DNA from: Rhexocercosporidium sp. MPI-PUGE-AT-0058
Taxonomy: Eukaryota > Ascomycota > Leotiomycetes > Helotiales
Direction: 5' to 3'
NCBI GenBank assembly: GCA_020746875.1
Contig: JAGTJL010000019.1
Location: 186,001 to 250,000 of the forward strand
DNA: 64,000 nt
The notes beneath the pieces are model-generated. The model was not told the origin of the DNA and ran no database searches. It saw nothing but the letters and a program-made list of their open reading frames with translations. The translations under genes and the position numbers were made by a program. Within the stretch, counting starts at the first letter, position 1; each line of letters starts with the position of its first letter. This document shows, in pieces, positions 48,901 through 58,823 of the stretch.

Positions 48901-51900
48901 TCTTAAATTAAACGGATTCGCTTTAAGTTCGCTTAAATGCCAGTTGATTCGACTTTGAATCCTAAGAACTCGACTTAATTTATTTTAAACTTATATTTAC
49001 TAAATTTAATAAAAAGCTTATACTTACGTAATTATTTTATAATAGCTCTAATATACTTACGATATTCTTTTTTATTCTTAAAATAAATCAAGATATTATT
49101 AAAATATATAATAACGAAATAATTAATTAATTCTATTAACGTTTCGTTAATATACGCTTAAAACGTAACTAAAGCGTTAAATAGCCCGAAAAGTATTATT
49201 AAATATTTAAAATATTTATATTTAATACGGAAAACTATTTTTTATTCATATTCTTTTTTAATTTTAATACGATAATATATATCTTTTAAATCTAAAGTTA
49301 TAAATATTACAGCTCCGCCGAGATAGTTTAGCGTTTTATTAATTAAAAGAAAAGAGTAGCGATTTTTAATTATTATTTTATTTAATTCTTAATAATTTAT
49401 ATATAAACGTAATTTCTTATCTTTTTTTAATATAAATAATATCGGCGCACTTACGGGACTTTTTAACGGACGAATTTATCTTTTCTGTAACAAAGTAATA
49501 AAGTATTCCCGAAGCGCGGCGAATTGTGGTTCGGAAAGGTTATAAAGAAGGTTATACGGAGGTAATGCGTTAGTATCGATGGCATGCTCGAATCCAACTT
49601 GTTCTTTAAGAAGAGCAGTTAGCGGATTATTATCGTATATATTTATTATATCTGCAAGTTAATTTAAGAGAAGTATCGGTTTGGGAGTCTTTAGCTGAAT
49701 AGCTAATACTTACGACGGGTTTGCGACGCCGGTATTAAAACGAATATCTTACGATTATTCTAAATACTTATATAATCTTAAATTCTTCGGATAATTATAG
49801 TCGGATTAGGATATAAATATAATATAAAGTACTATTTTAAAGTTAATATTAAAAGTATTAGTAAACTCTTTTACTATTATAATTTAAATCTCGTTCTAAG
49901 TTAAGGCGTAAGCCTATTTCTTGAGTTTTCAGTCGTAATATCCGGCGCTTTTATATTTAAGGAACTTTATTCCGAGAATTATATTATATTCTAAGTTTTT
50001 ATAATTATAAAATCTTTCTCGAAAGGTTCTCGAGATTCTACGGTTATCTTATATTATTATATATAAGTTATAAGCGTTAGTTATTCGGAATCGATGCTTA
50101 TTAAATATTATAAATTCTTAATTATACTTAAATAAAAAGAGAAATCTTTATAACTTAGCTTTATATTTATTAAGGAAATTATAATTTGAGCTATTATTTA
50201 TTAAATTATTAAATAACGTATTTGCATTTGTTTCGGGTTACTTTAATCCTACAGAAATATGCAAGCGTTTAGGAATATCTTTTAAGCTTTTAACGCTTAA
50301 AACTTAATATTACTTTTTCCCGTATTCTTTCCGGTGCTAAACGACTTTTATTCTTTAGCGCGTATAATAATATATACTTTTCTTTTTATTAAAAAGGTTT
50401 TCTTTATTATTTTAAAACGTTTTTTTACTTTTAATTTTTGAAGATTATTTTACGCTTATTATGCGAACTTAAGATAATTACAGTCTTTAAACTAATAATC
50501 TTCTTGCTTATAAGAGCGGCAAAATATAATACTTTTAATATAATTCTTCTTCTTATTATTCCTACTTTTATTAGAAGGTCGGAAACCAGAAGCTGAAGAG
50601 GCGCCGTTAAATACGCGCTTTTTATTATTATCTTTAAAATATTTTTTATAACTTTTCTTACGAGATCCGTTATTCTTAAGATTATTATTATTTTATTCGC
50701 TTTTATTTCTGTTATACTTAGTTTTCGGTATATTAGAAGATATTCCTTAAGTTCTTTTAATAAAAGACTTAATATTATTAATTAGTTTTTTCTATTATTA
50801 ATAAGTATTAAGAGAATTTATAAAAGCGTAAAAGTTAATCTACTGCGTTATTAATATATGCGTGATTACTTTACAAAAGTTAATAATAATATTATTATTA
50901 GATATTCGAGTGTTACGGTTTTTAATAAATGTAATAAACCGTCGGCATATTACTTGAATAGACTCGCCCGGTTGCTGGCGGAACCGCTTAATGTTTTTAG
51001 TAACTTTAGTACTTCGAGTTTCTTTAGAAGCATGAAGCTCTTTTAAGAAGTCGATGAACAGGTTTTATATTAGCGGGATACCCTCGGGTTTAGTTATAGT
51101 TTGCTTCGTATTACTTTAATAAATTAATAAGTCGCTTTTTATATTTGCGGCTGCGACGCGTACTTGATTCGCATGCGTATTATAGTTATATAAGCGAGCT
51201 TTAAAGATCTTTTCTTAAGTATTTTTTTAATTTCGCAGGCTCTCGAAACTCTTTCTTTTATATTTTTTAAGGATTGTGATCGTAAGGCATTTCTTACGGT
51301 CGCGCTTATCTTTCGCTTAAGCCGTAATATGCTTTAATAGAATATAAGCGTCTGGATTTAAATACGTTAATAATATTATTTTAAATCTATAAATTACGTG
51401 ATTTGCCGTAAGTAATGCGATTGTTTCCCGGGGGTATCCCAGAGCCGGCAAAGTCCCAGGCTTAATAGCATTCTTATTAAGCAAGTGCTACAAGCCAGGC
51501 AAGTTAGCTTTTAATTCTAAATTGGAATTACGTTTTACTAGAAGTAACTTAAAGTCCTTTACTAAAGTAGCAGTAATAGAATCTAATATTATATTACGGG
51601 TTCGTTAAAGGCTTTCTTTAACCGTATATTATTTACTTATTACGTCCGTATAAGCGACGGAGATTGCCCGGAGGCGGCGAAGTCTGGCAAGACTATTCTT
51701 ATAATAAGCGAGCCGCGTTTTCGCACGAGTGTCCTTGACTTTAGACTTAATTAATAAGCGCATATGCTCTTCGAGCTCGCGCTGCTTCTGAGCGATCTAT
51801 TCTTCGGTAAGTATATCTAAAGCCGCAAGATTAATATTAATATTAAGAATAAAAAAGATTATATTATCCGTTATATAATCAGATATATTTAAGTTACTTT

Positions 51901-52150
51901 TAATTTAAATTATAACTTTACTTTTCTTTTTACGAGTATAAACGAGCTAGCTATAAGTATAAAAAGATTTCTTATTATTATTATCGCGAGTGCTTTAAGG
52001 CAATTCGCTATTAGAAGCACTTTCGCTTTTAATTATATAAAAAAGATCTGCAGATTTTATAATTTCACGAAGAATATTATAAGCAGTATTATTAAAGCGA
52101 ATGTTGCCCGCAAGTTTAGCGTTACTAAATATAATTACTTAATAAAAAAC
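46000..52150 (-). pseudogene. Gypsy-2 gag-pol, dead
   Basis: Minus strand, from high to low coordinates. Gag zinc knuckle at 50521-50480 (CRSYKQEDY-FKDC) matches CX2CX4HX4C with Cys-2 and His changed to Tyr. RT starts at about 49470 (SPVSAPILFILKKDKKLRLY, ...LNKIIIKNRYSFLLI). The active-site box reads YFNNILIY where the family has FDD; Asn codons at 49100-49095. RNase H end YNFKIYYRKNTANPADKLNK at about 48320-48260. Integrase core DFIIKLSPYRNLF...LDYILVIINRYSKITRYL...TPELAELLFEKIFSLF, then GIVSDKSTIFINKF, about 47450-47210. Stops are abundant, almost all TAA/TAG. The order RT-RH-IN is typical Ty3/gypsy. Confidence 0.85.
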
Positions 52151-52199
52151 CGTTCTTTTACTCTTTGTACTACTTCCTTATAAAATAAAAAGATTAGCT

Positions 52200-52456
52200 T
52201 ATTAAATGGAATTCACGGTAAGTAAAGCTTCGTAAAAGTTCAGAGTAAATTATATTTAAAGAACTAATCTCTGGCTTTCGAAGAAGTCTAGAAGAAAAGC
52301 GTATATATAAAAGAAATTACCCGTAAAGGGAAGTAAAACGCCGGCGTGATTAAATATACAAGTAGGACTGATTCTACTGATACCGTAAAAGCTTCGGCTC
52401 CCTTATGCTACGGGCCCGATTCCGTACAGATAGAATGGATAAGCATACACATGACA
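52200..52456 (-). repeat. Gypsy-2 5' LTR (257 bp)
   Basis: The inner end (tattaaatgg) is mutated; the outer end (atacacatgaca) is intact. Partner of 44167-44423. Confidence 0.92.
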
Positions 52457-52461
52457 GAATA
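52457..52461. repeat. Target-site duplication of gypsy-2, right (gaata)
   Basis: Matches 44162-44166 exactly. Confidence 0.88.
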
Positions 52462-53646
52462 AGTATTTAAAGTATTTTAAAAAGACTGGGATAAAGATGC
52501 GGAAGACTTAAAGGAATCTTTGAGGAAGAAAAGTATTTAGATTTAAAAAACGTTAGTTTTTGAATAAATACTTTGCCTTATTCCTTAAAATAGAATTTAT
52601 ATGTTAGAAAACTTACTTTACTTATTATTATAAGTAATTAATCTTTATCCTTAATTGGCTATTCGGCCAGCTTTTTTATTAATAAATCAGCGGATATATT
52701 AAGTAACTTTTAATATACTCTTTCTTTGCTTATTTTAAATTATTTTAGGAATAAGATGTATTAAGTATTTTATATCCGATTATTTCGCTGCTTTCAGGAT
52801 TACTTATATTCTTTAAGCTCGATAACTTTTACCCTGAGCTTCTTTAGTAATTGAACTTTAATTGCGTTAATCGTCCGAGCCTTATTTAAAAACCGTAATT
52901 CCTTAAGGCAGTTACTAAGGGGATTTAAGCTACGACTTTACTTATTCGTCGAAGAGAGTATTTACTTCCGTATTACCGATAATAACTTTTAGAAATTGAA
53001 AAAGTAAGAAAGGGAAATGTAAAGGCTTAGTATATATGTCTTAGTAAACTCTTAAATATATTTAAGTATAAGAAGGGTTATTAGTATTAAGTCCACGAAT
53101 TTCTTTTTGTATTATTTACTTTAATTATATAAAGTTGCGTAAAGAGATTTTTAAAGTTCGACTTTTATTATAGAACTTTAATTAAAAAATATAATAATTG
53201 AATTTTTTTTTAATCTCTTTGGTAATGTCTGAAAGTAATATAAAGGCTAGACTTGATTAAGATTAAGTAGAGTATATCCCTTAGTATTTAAGATTTAAGG
53301 TTAATTGATTAAAAAAGGGATGAATTGTAAAGTTAAAGAATACTCCTCGGCTTTTATTATTATTCGGATTAAGATAATTAAGCTGAATACGTAGTATTTA
53401 GAACTTTTAATACGAAGGAATAATTTATCCTTGTAATTCGATACGGCATCCGGACTGGGAACGATATTTTAATATTATATTTAAATATAAATAAAAAAAT
53501 TAAGTTCAGTTGTATTACTTTTGAAAAGCATTTAATATATTTAAAACGTGATATTAGAGTACTTATTGAGTATTATTATATATATATTAAACATATCGAC
53601 TAGAAGGAGCTATTAAATAGTTTTGTGGTTGTAAAATAAGTAAAAA
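52462..53646. other. AT-rich stretch
   Basis: No coding frame followed. Nothing else seen. Confidence 0.35.
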
Positions 53647-54170
53647 ATGGCTATAGCCGCGAAGAAACTAAATGAAATGGAGCGGCATATTAGCCTTATT
53701 GCTATTAAAGATAAGTAGATATATATAAAAGGATTAGAAGATATTAAGGGGCTTACGCTTCGTATTAAAGAAATGAAATATTATATCTTTGAGGACTTTA
53801 AGTTAAAAATATAATACTTATTTTTCTTTTTAACGCCGACCGTAATATTTAAAGGTAAGTTAGCTAAACTTGATTAATTTATAGAGAAGGTAAAGAAGGA
53901 GTTAGGCTGGAGGCTTAGCAGTTATATACGTATGTTATATAATTTATTATACGTATTTATTAACGCGTTTAATATATTAATATATATATAAAAGCAAAAT
54001 ACTAAACTCTTAAGGCAATTTTTTTTATTTTTATCGATAACGAATTTAAGAAATAAAATAACTTCTTTTAAGGAAAAGGATAGACGGAAGAGTAGATTAT
54101 AGAGGCTGGGTACGCAAAAGGTGCCTCGGCTTATATTAAATTATATATAAGATAAGATATAAAAAGATTA
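53647..54170 (+). pseudogene. Decayed plus-strand ORF of unknown function
   Basis: From ATG 53647 a single frame reads AIAAKKLNEMERHISLIAIK, KGLEDIKGLTLRIKEMKYYI, FEDFKLKI, TPTVIFKGKLAKLD, FIEKVKKELGWRLSSYIRML and NLLYVFINAFNILIYI. Few stops, all TAA/TAG. Not recognised. Convergent with the large minus-strand relic whose end lies near 54355. Confidence 0.45.
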
Positions 54171-54354
54171 TAAAAGTAAAGATTAAAAAAATATAAATAT
54201 AAAAGACGATAGAAAAGGTAATATTAAATAAGTTTAAATGTTTCTTAAATAAAAAGACTGCCTTCGACTTATATAATGAACGCTATAGCCGTTAATAAAT
54301 ATAAATAACTTATTATTTTCGTTTTTTATTATAAGGTTTTACTATTTAGCCTCG

Positions 54355-55540
54355 CTTACTACTTTTATTTATAAGGAGAGTAGATACAGAAATTAAGCGA
54401 TTGCTTACTCGCTAATAAGAGGCTTATTTCTCTCTTTTCCTTATAATACTTACGCGTTAGTGTATTGTAGTCTTCGTTTTGCTTAGGAACTTCGTGAGGA
54501 TTTAGTTTTAAGGCTTGTTCTTCTTCTTATATATTAGTAAGCGTAACTCGTTTAGGCAATCTTATAAAACGTTTGTCTTTGTCTTTAAATGACTAGGCTC
54601 GTCTTTGCTTAAATATTTATTATTAAAATCGTTATCGCGGTTATTTAATCCTCTCTTATTATTATTGCTATTTAATAGCTCATTCTTTTGCGATAAAAAC
54701 CCTTTAGTATTAACGGCTCTATTATCTTAGGGTCGGGTATATATTATATTAATATAATTACGGCTTGCTTCCGTAATAATTAATAGAATTGTTTTACCGA
54801 GCAAGGGAAGTAATAATATATATTAATTAAAGTTACTTAAAAGGTATAAATATTATTTAACCGGCTTAATAGTAAAGTCGTCAATCTTCTTTACGTGGCT
54901 AATGCTCGCGATAAGTCGGACGACTTAACTGAGGGAAAGACCCTGCTTATTATAACCGTCCTAAACCGTAGCTAAGAAGGAGTAGTAGTATATGGAGTAT
55001 AGACGAAACGTAATCTTAGTTAGCGTTAATAAGGTAGCTTTAAACGACCGGTTAAAGCTAGAGTCGTTTAACGGTATTATTATATTTATAATTTAAGGTA
55101 TAGAAGGCGCTGATGAAAGTAATCGGCCTTTAGCGCTTAAGCTTATAGTAACTCTTAACTTTTAATTAAGAAAAGATTAAGACTTAAGATACTGGCGATA
55201 GGGTTTAAAAAGAAGTCGACGTTAGTGGAGGCGCTTTTACTAGAGACCGTGCTTGGGCTTCTTATATATTATATTAACGTAATATAAGGATAGACGTTTT
55301 CGCTTTATTAAACGTATATTTTTATTATTATTGTTTGAGTCGGTGCCATTAAGCTGGTCGTCGCTGTCACGATCGCTTCGGCTTCCTGCTTTGTTATAAC
55401 TCGGCTTTGGAGATGGTTCGAGATTGGGAGGCGATTGCCGTCGGTTGGCTAGTCTTGGATTTCTGTTAATCCTCTTATTATCGGTACTCGCGGAATGGTT
55501 AATTGCGTTACTGATCTTTATATATATATTTTAATATCTT
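54355..55540 (-). pseudogene. Large dead minus-strand gene, C-terminal segment
   Basis: One minus frame of about 395 codons without frameshift. Reads ISNAINHSASTDNKRINRNP, RLANRRQSPPNLEPSPKPSY, SDRDSDDQLNGTDSNNNNKN, then a folded-looking part (KLRVTISLSAKGRLLSSAPS, DSSFNRSFKATLLTLTKITF, DGYNKQGLSLS-VVRLIASI, HVKKIDDFTIKPVK, LGKTILLIITEASRNYI) and an Asn/Lys-rich tail. Stops are TAA/TAG. The product is not recognised: a disordered, charged linker followed by a globular domain of unknown type. Confidence 0.52.
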
Positions 55541-55549
55541 TACTTCCGC

Positions 55550-56930
55550 CGTATTAGAGGCTCGTTTACTAGCGGAAGATTAGCTAGGGTAGAAGAGCGA
55601 GATGCTGGTAATATATGGCGGTATTCGTTATTAATCAGAGTTATTGAATATTTGAGAAGGATATTAAGTTGTACGTCGCTTAAGGGATAAGGAAAAAACG
55701 CTATTTGAAATAAATTTCGTTAGCGACTTATTCCTTAAGATTTCTAAAATAAGGGTATTTATAAGGTAAGTAATTACCTTTAAGCTCAGCGATTAATATA
55801 AGGCTAAGTAAGATTCTTAATTAATCTTTAATAATTTAAGTGCGGGGTTTATTAATTAGATATTCAAACGTTTTCTTGCTTTTACTCTTCTTATTTAAAC
55901 GCATACGATAAACTCGATTAATATTACTTTTTATTAATAAGACCGAATCTTGAGAGGATCGTTTATAAGACGGCCGTAATATTAATATTTATATGTTTTC
56001 TTTATTAAATTAAAAATTGAATTTATTTAATCGATTCCTTTATACGATTTGGTACTGGGTCGTTTTTATTTGGCGTTTAGTAAGAGGCTGGGTGCGTATC
56101 TTACGTAATTGAAAACGGTGTTTGTCTGAGATCTTAGGTTCTGCGGCTAGCAGAATCTCGGTGACTTTATTTTTTAAGTTATTTGTATCGACGACCTCGA
56201 CTAAGTCTTAATTACTTATATTTAGGTCTCTGAGCTCTTTTTGCAATTATATTGCGACGGGCCCCTTTTCTATTATTACCTCGGTCTCCTGCAGCTCTTA
56301 TTCCTCGAGAATATAAGCCGTGCTATTATGAGAAGTATTTTATAGCTTTTTTGGCCTGCTATTAGTGGTTTTAGTATATTCTCGACTTTAGATCTCATTT
56401 AATAATGCTTTAGCTGAGCGAGGACTTAAAGGAGTAAGTATGCCGGCCGACGATGACTTTACTTATAACTCTTTTAAAGTCAATCCCAGTTCTTTTTTTA
56501 GTTTAGCCCTGCTATTATTAGTTTATTTATTATTACTATTATTAAAAGGCTTAAAGAGGGTATAAAGCGCGGACTTTATTAATATGCTCTGCGTAATATT
56601 ATCGATGTTTTATTAGTTAATTTGATTTTGTAGCGGAGTAGGGGATCGAAGGACGGTCTGGAATTAGGATTATGCAAAAGTAATAAATACGTCGCGTTAC
56701 TTATAAAGCCGAGGCCCCGGAGCTAGCTTGTTAATATAATAAATCTCTTTAATATTATATTATAAGCCGGATATATTAATAGACGCTGTCGGCGTTAAGA
56801 CGAGTTTTAAGCTAGCGATAATATATAAACCCGTATTCCGTTTAATATACTTAGTATCGATATCCTCGGAAGCGCCTTCGACTTCATTCTTAATACTTAC
56901 GTTATCTGCGTTATTATTATCGAGAATCAT
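55550..56930 (-). pseudogene. Large dead minus-strand gene, central segment
   Basis: A minus frame starting at an ATG (56930) and running about 440 codons. Pieces: ILDNNNADNVSIKNEVEGAS, EDIDTKYIKRNTGLYIIASL, SRAKLKKELGLTLKEL, VKSSSAGILTPLSPRSAKAL, TEVIIEKGPVAI-LQKELRD, NKVTEILLAAEPKISDKHRF, QLRKIRTQPLTKRQIKTT, KKSKSKKTFEYLINKPRT. Stops are TAA/TAG until about 55650, where a TGA appears and coding moves to another frame. The 56930 ATG could be a true start or the point of a frame step from the segment upstream. Confidence 0.52.
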
Positions 56931-56934
56931 TAAT

Positions 56935-58312
56935 TGATTTATATATAATTAGCGGACCGCTTTAAGTATAAATAGTAGCCGGTATATATACTTTAACAAT
57001 TATATTAATATTCGCTTAACTCTAATTATATTAGGTTGACTTGTAGTTCGATATTATCGGCAGCGGGTTATTTTAAACGCTGAAAGGTGTATATAATCTT
57101 CGAGGCTTCAGTTGAGATCTTCGAACTCAGAGCCGCTCGAGAGAGCTCCTCGAGAGACGGAAAACGGTAGTCTAATTTATTGTTATTATTAGTAAGAGTG
57201 CGCTTAAAATCTAGATAAACGGATTAAAAAGATTTACTTTAAGTAAAACTTATCTACGTACCTTAAGCTTTTACTATTTTATTTTTATTAGTTAAATATT
57301 CGGAATAAGAAAAAAGATTAGTAGATTTACGTATTTTTTAGTTGCCGCTAATATTAACTGAACGAATTAAAAGGCCGGTTTAATTATATTAAAAAGTATT
57401 TCTGTTATAGAAGGCCTAATTTAATAAAAGAATTGTAAATAAAACGAATCTTATACTTTTAAAGGCAGCTATCACGAAACGAAATAAGCAAAGAGAAATA
57501 TTATTTAAGCGTGTGCTAAATGTTTAGCGAGGGGAATCGAGGGACTTAAGAAGTGATTCGCAAGCGCCTGCTTGTCGAAATTAGATTAGTCTCGTTTACA
57601 TATTAGCTTTGCCGCTCGCAGCTGCCGTATGCTATCTTAAATTTAATTTAGTCTTACGCATATAATCTTAGTCCTTTTAGGTTCTGGCTAAGACTTGTTG
57701 GGTTTACAATCCCTAGTCTTCCTCGGCTTTACTAAAGATTGAGAAATTAGCCGGTGATTACTTTAATATTATTTAAAACTTTACTTATTATACTTTTCCC
57801 CGTAAATAAGGCTAAACGACCTTCTTATTAAAAAAGTAATATTCTGCGGCATAAATTATACTTTCTCTATTTTGATAGCGTATATATTTTTATTATAATA
57901 GCGAGGGCCCTGAGCTAAAGGATTTGCGGAAGTGCTCTTAAATCACTATATCCATCTTTTTAATATATAACCGGCAGCGGATCGAGCTCTTTCTGAGGTC
58001 GTGTGACTTGCCTCCTCGTAATTTTCTACGTTAGCTTACTTATTTATAATTTATTTTCTTAATTCCGGCGTTTCGTATTCAGTTCGTGAGATGCTTAATA
58101 AAGGCTGCGATATTATTATTATTATATAAGTAGTCGTCTATTATGGCCACGTTTAATAGAAATCGGTCCTTCTCGTTATAAATCAGCTTAAATTAAGGCA
58201 TATAGCGCATATCGTCGTTTTATTAACTTAAGGAAGCTCACCGAGATCTTTCTTTAGACGCGTAATAGCACGGCGCAATTAGGCAAAAGCTGGCCACGTC
58301 GCCGTAAGGCAT
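56935..58312 (-). pseudogene. Large dead minus-strand gene, N-terminal segment
   Basis: A minus frame from ATG 58312 continuous to about 56935. Pieces: PYGDVASFCLIAPCYYASKE, FKLIYNEKDRFLLNVAIIDD, NNNIAAFIKHLTN, RKLRGGKSHDLRKSSIRCRL, YIRYQNRESIIYAAEYYFFN, FSIFSKAEED, LDFKRTLTNNNNKLDYRFPS, LEELSRAALSSKISTEASKI, YYLYLKRSANYI. Most stops are TAA/TAG, with a few TGA. Together with the two segments downstream this could be one gene of more than 1200 codons, with introns or two indels, or two adjacent genes. No known domain identified. Confidence 0.48.
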
Positions 58313-58339
58313 TTCTTTTATTAGCTAGGTTATATTATA

Positions 58340-58823
58340 TAAAGGGAATGTTAAAAGCAAGCTTCTACTATTGCGGTCACCGACTAAGGCATTATTACGA
58401 GGATTATAATAATGCGGCAGTAAGAAGAGGGCAGCGAGCTAAGCTTACGCTTATATCTCGGGCAATGCGATGCTATTTAGAAGAACGATTGCCGTCGTAA
58501 CGGTCACAAGTATTAAATCTAGAGTGGCAGATCGAGGGGGATTAAAGGTTCTGGCTTTAAGCCGCTGTTCCGTAAAGGTTTTTAACTGTAATAAGTTAAT
58601 AAAAGAAGCGTATTACGTAGGTCTCGTTAGGAAGGGGTCGATAGCGTATGACGAGGGCAAATAGCGGAGCGAAAGGGGGGTTGAGAAAAGATTAAAGAGG
58701 ATGAAGGTCGAGTAGCAGGGTAGGCGAGCTCTTATAGACGTTGAAAGCGGCGCTGGGCCCGTGCACGGGCTTTGCCCGAAATAGCGGGTCGCTAAACCCG
58801 GGGGGGCAAACCGCAGTACTGAG
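58340..58823. other. GC-richer island with hairpin cluster at its right edge
   Basis: About 480 bp clearly less AT-rich than either side. It includes a plus-strand open run at 58470-58664 that I do not trust as a gene. At 58757-58770 there is a perfect 14-bp palindrome (GCCCGTGCACGGGC), overlapping a hairpin CGGGC-TTT-GCCCG (58766-58778), then a second hairpin with 5-bp arms CGGGT/ACCCG (58785-58800), then a run of G. The island stops where the truncated gypsy-2 copy begins (58824). It may be the 5' end or promoter of the dead gene at 58312 or the terminus of an unidentified element. Confidence 0.5.

Larger units (their letters stand above)
44167..52456 (-). mobile_element. Ty3/gypsy retrotransposon 2 (8.3 kb), minus strand, RIP-killed
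   Basis: 8290 bp bounded by 257-bp LTRs (TGTCAGATGG...ACACATGACA on the plus strand) with a perfect 5-bp duplication gaata. Gag, RT, RNase H and integrase are readable on the minus strand in the canonical gypsy order. The two LTRs differ at about 35 positions by hand count, all transitions and no indel. A truncated second copy of the same family lies at 58824-61404. Confidence 0.93.
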
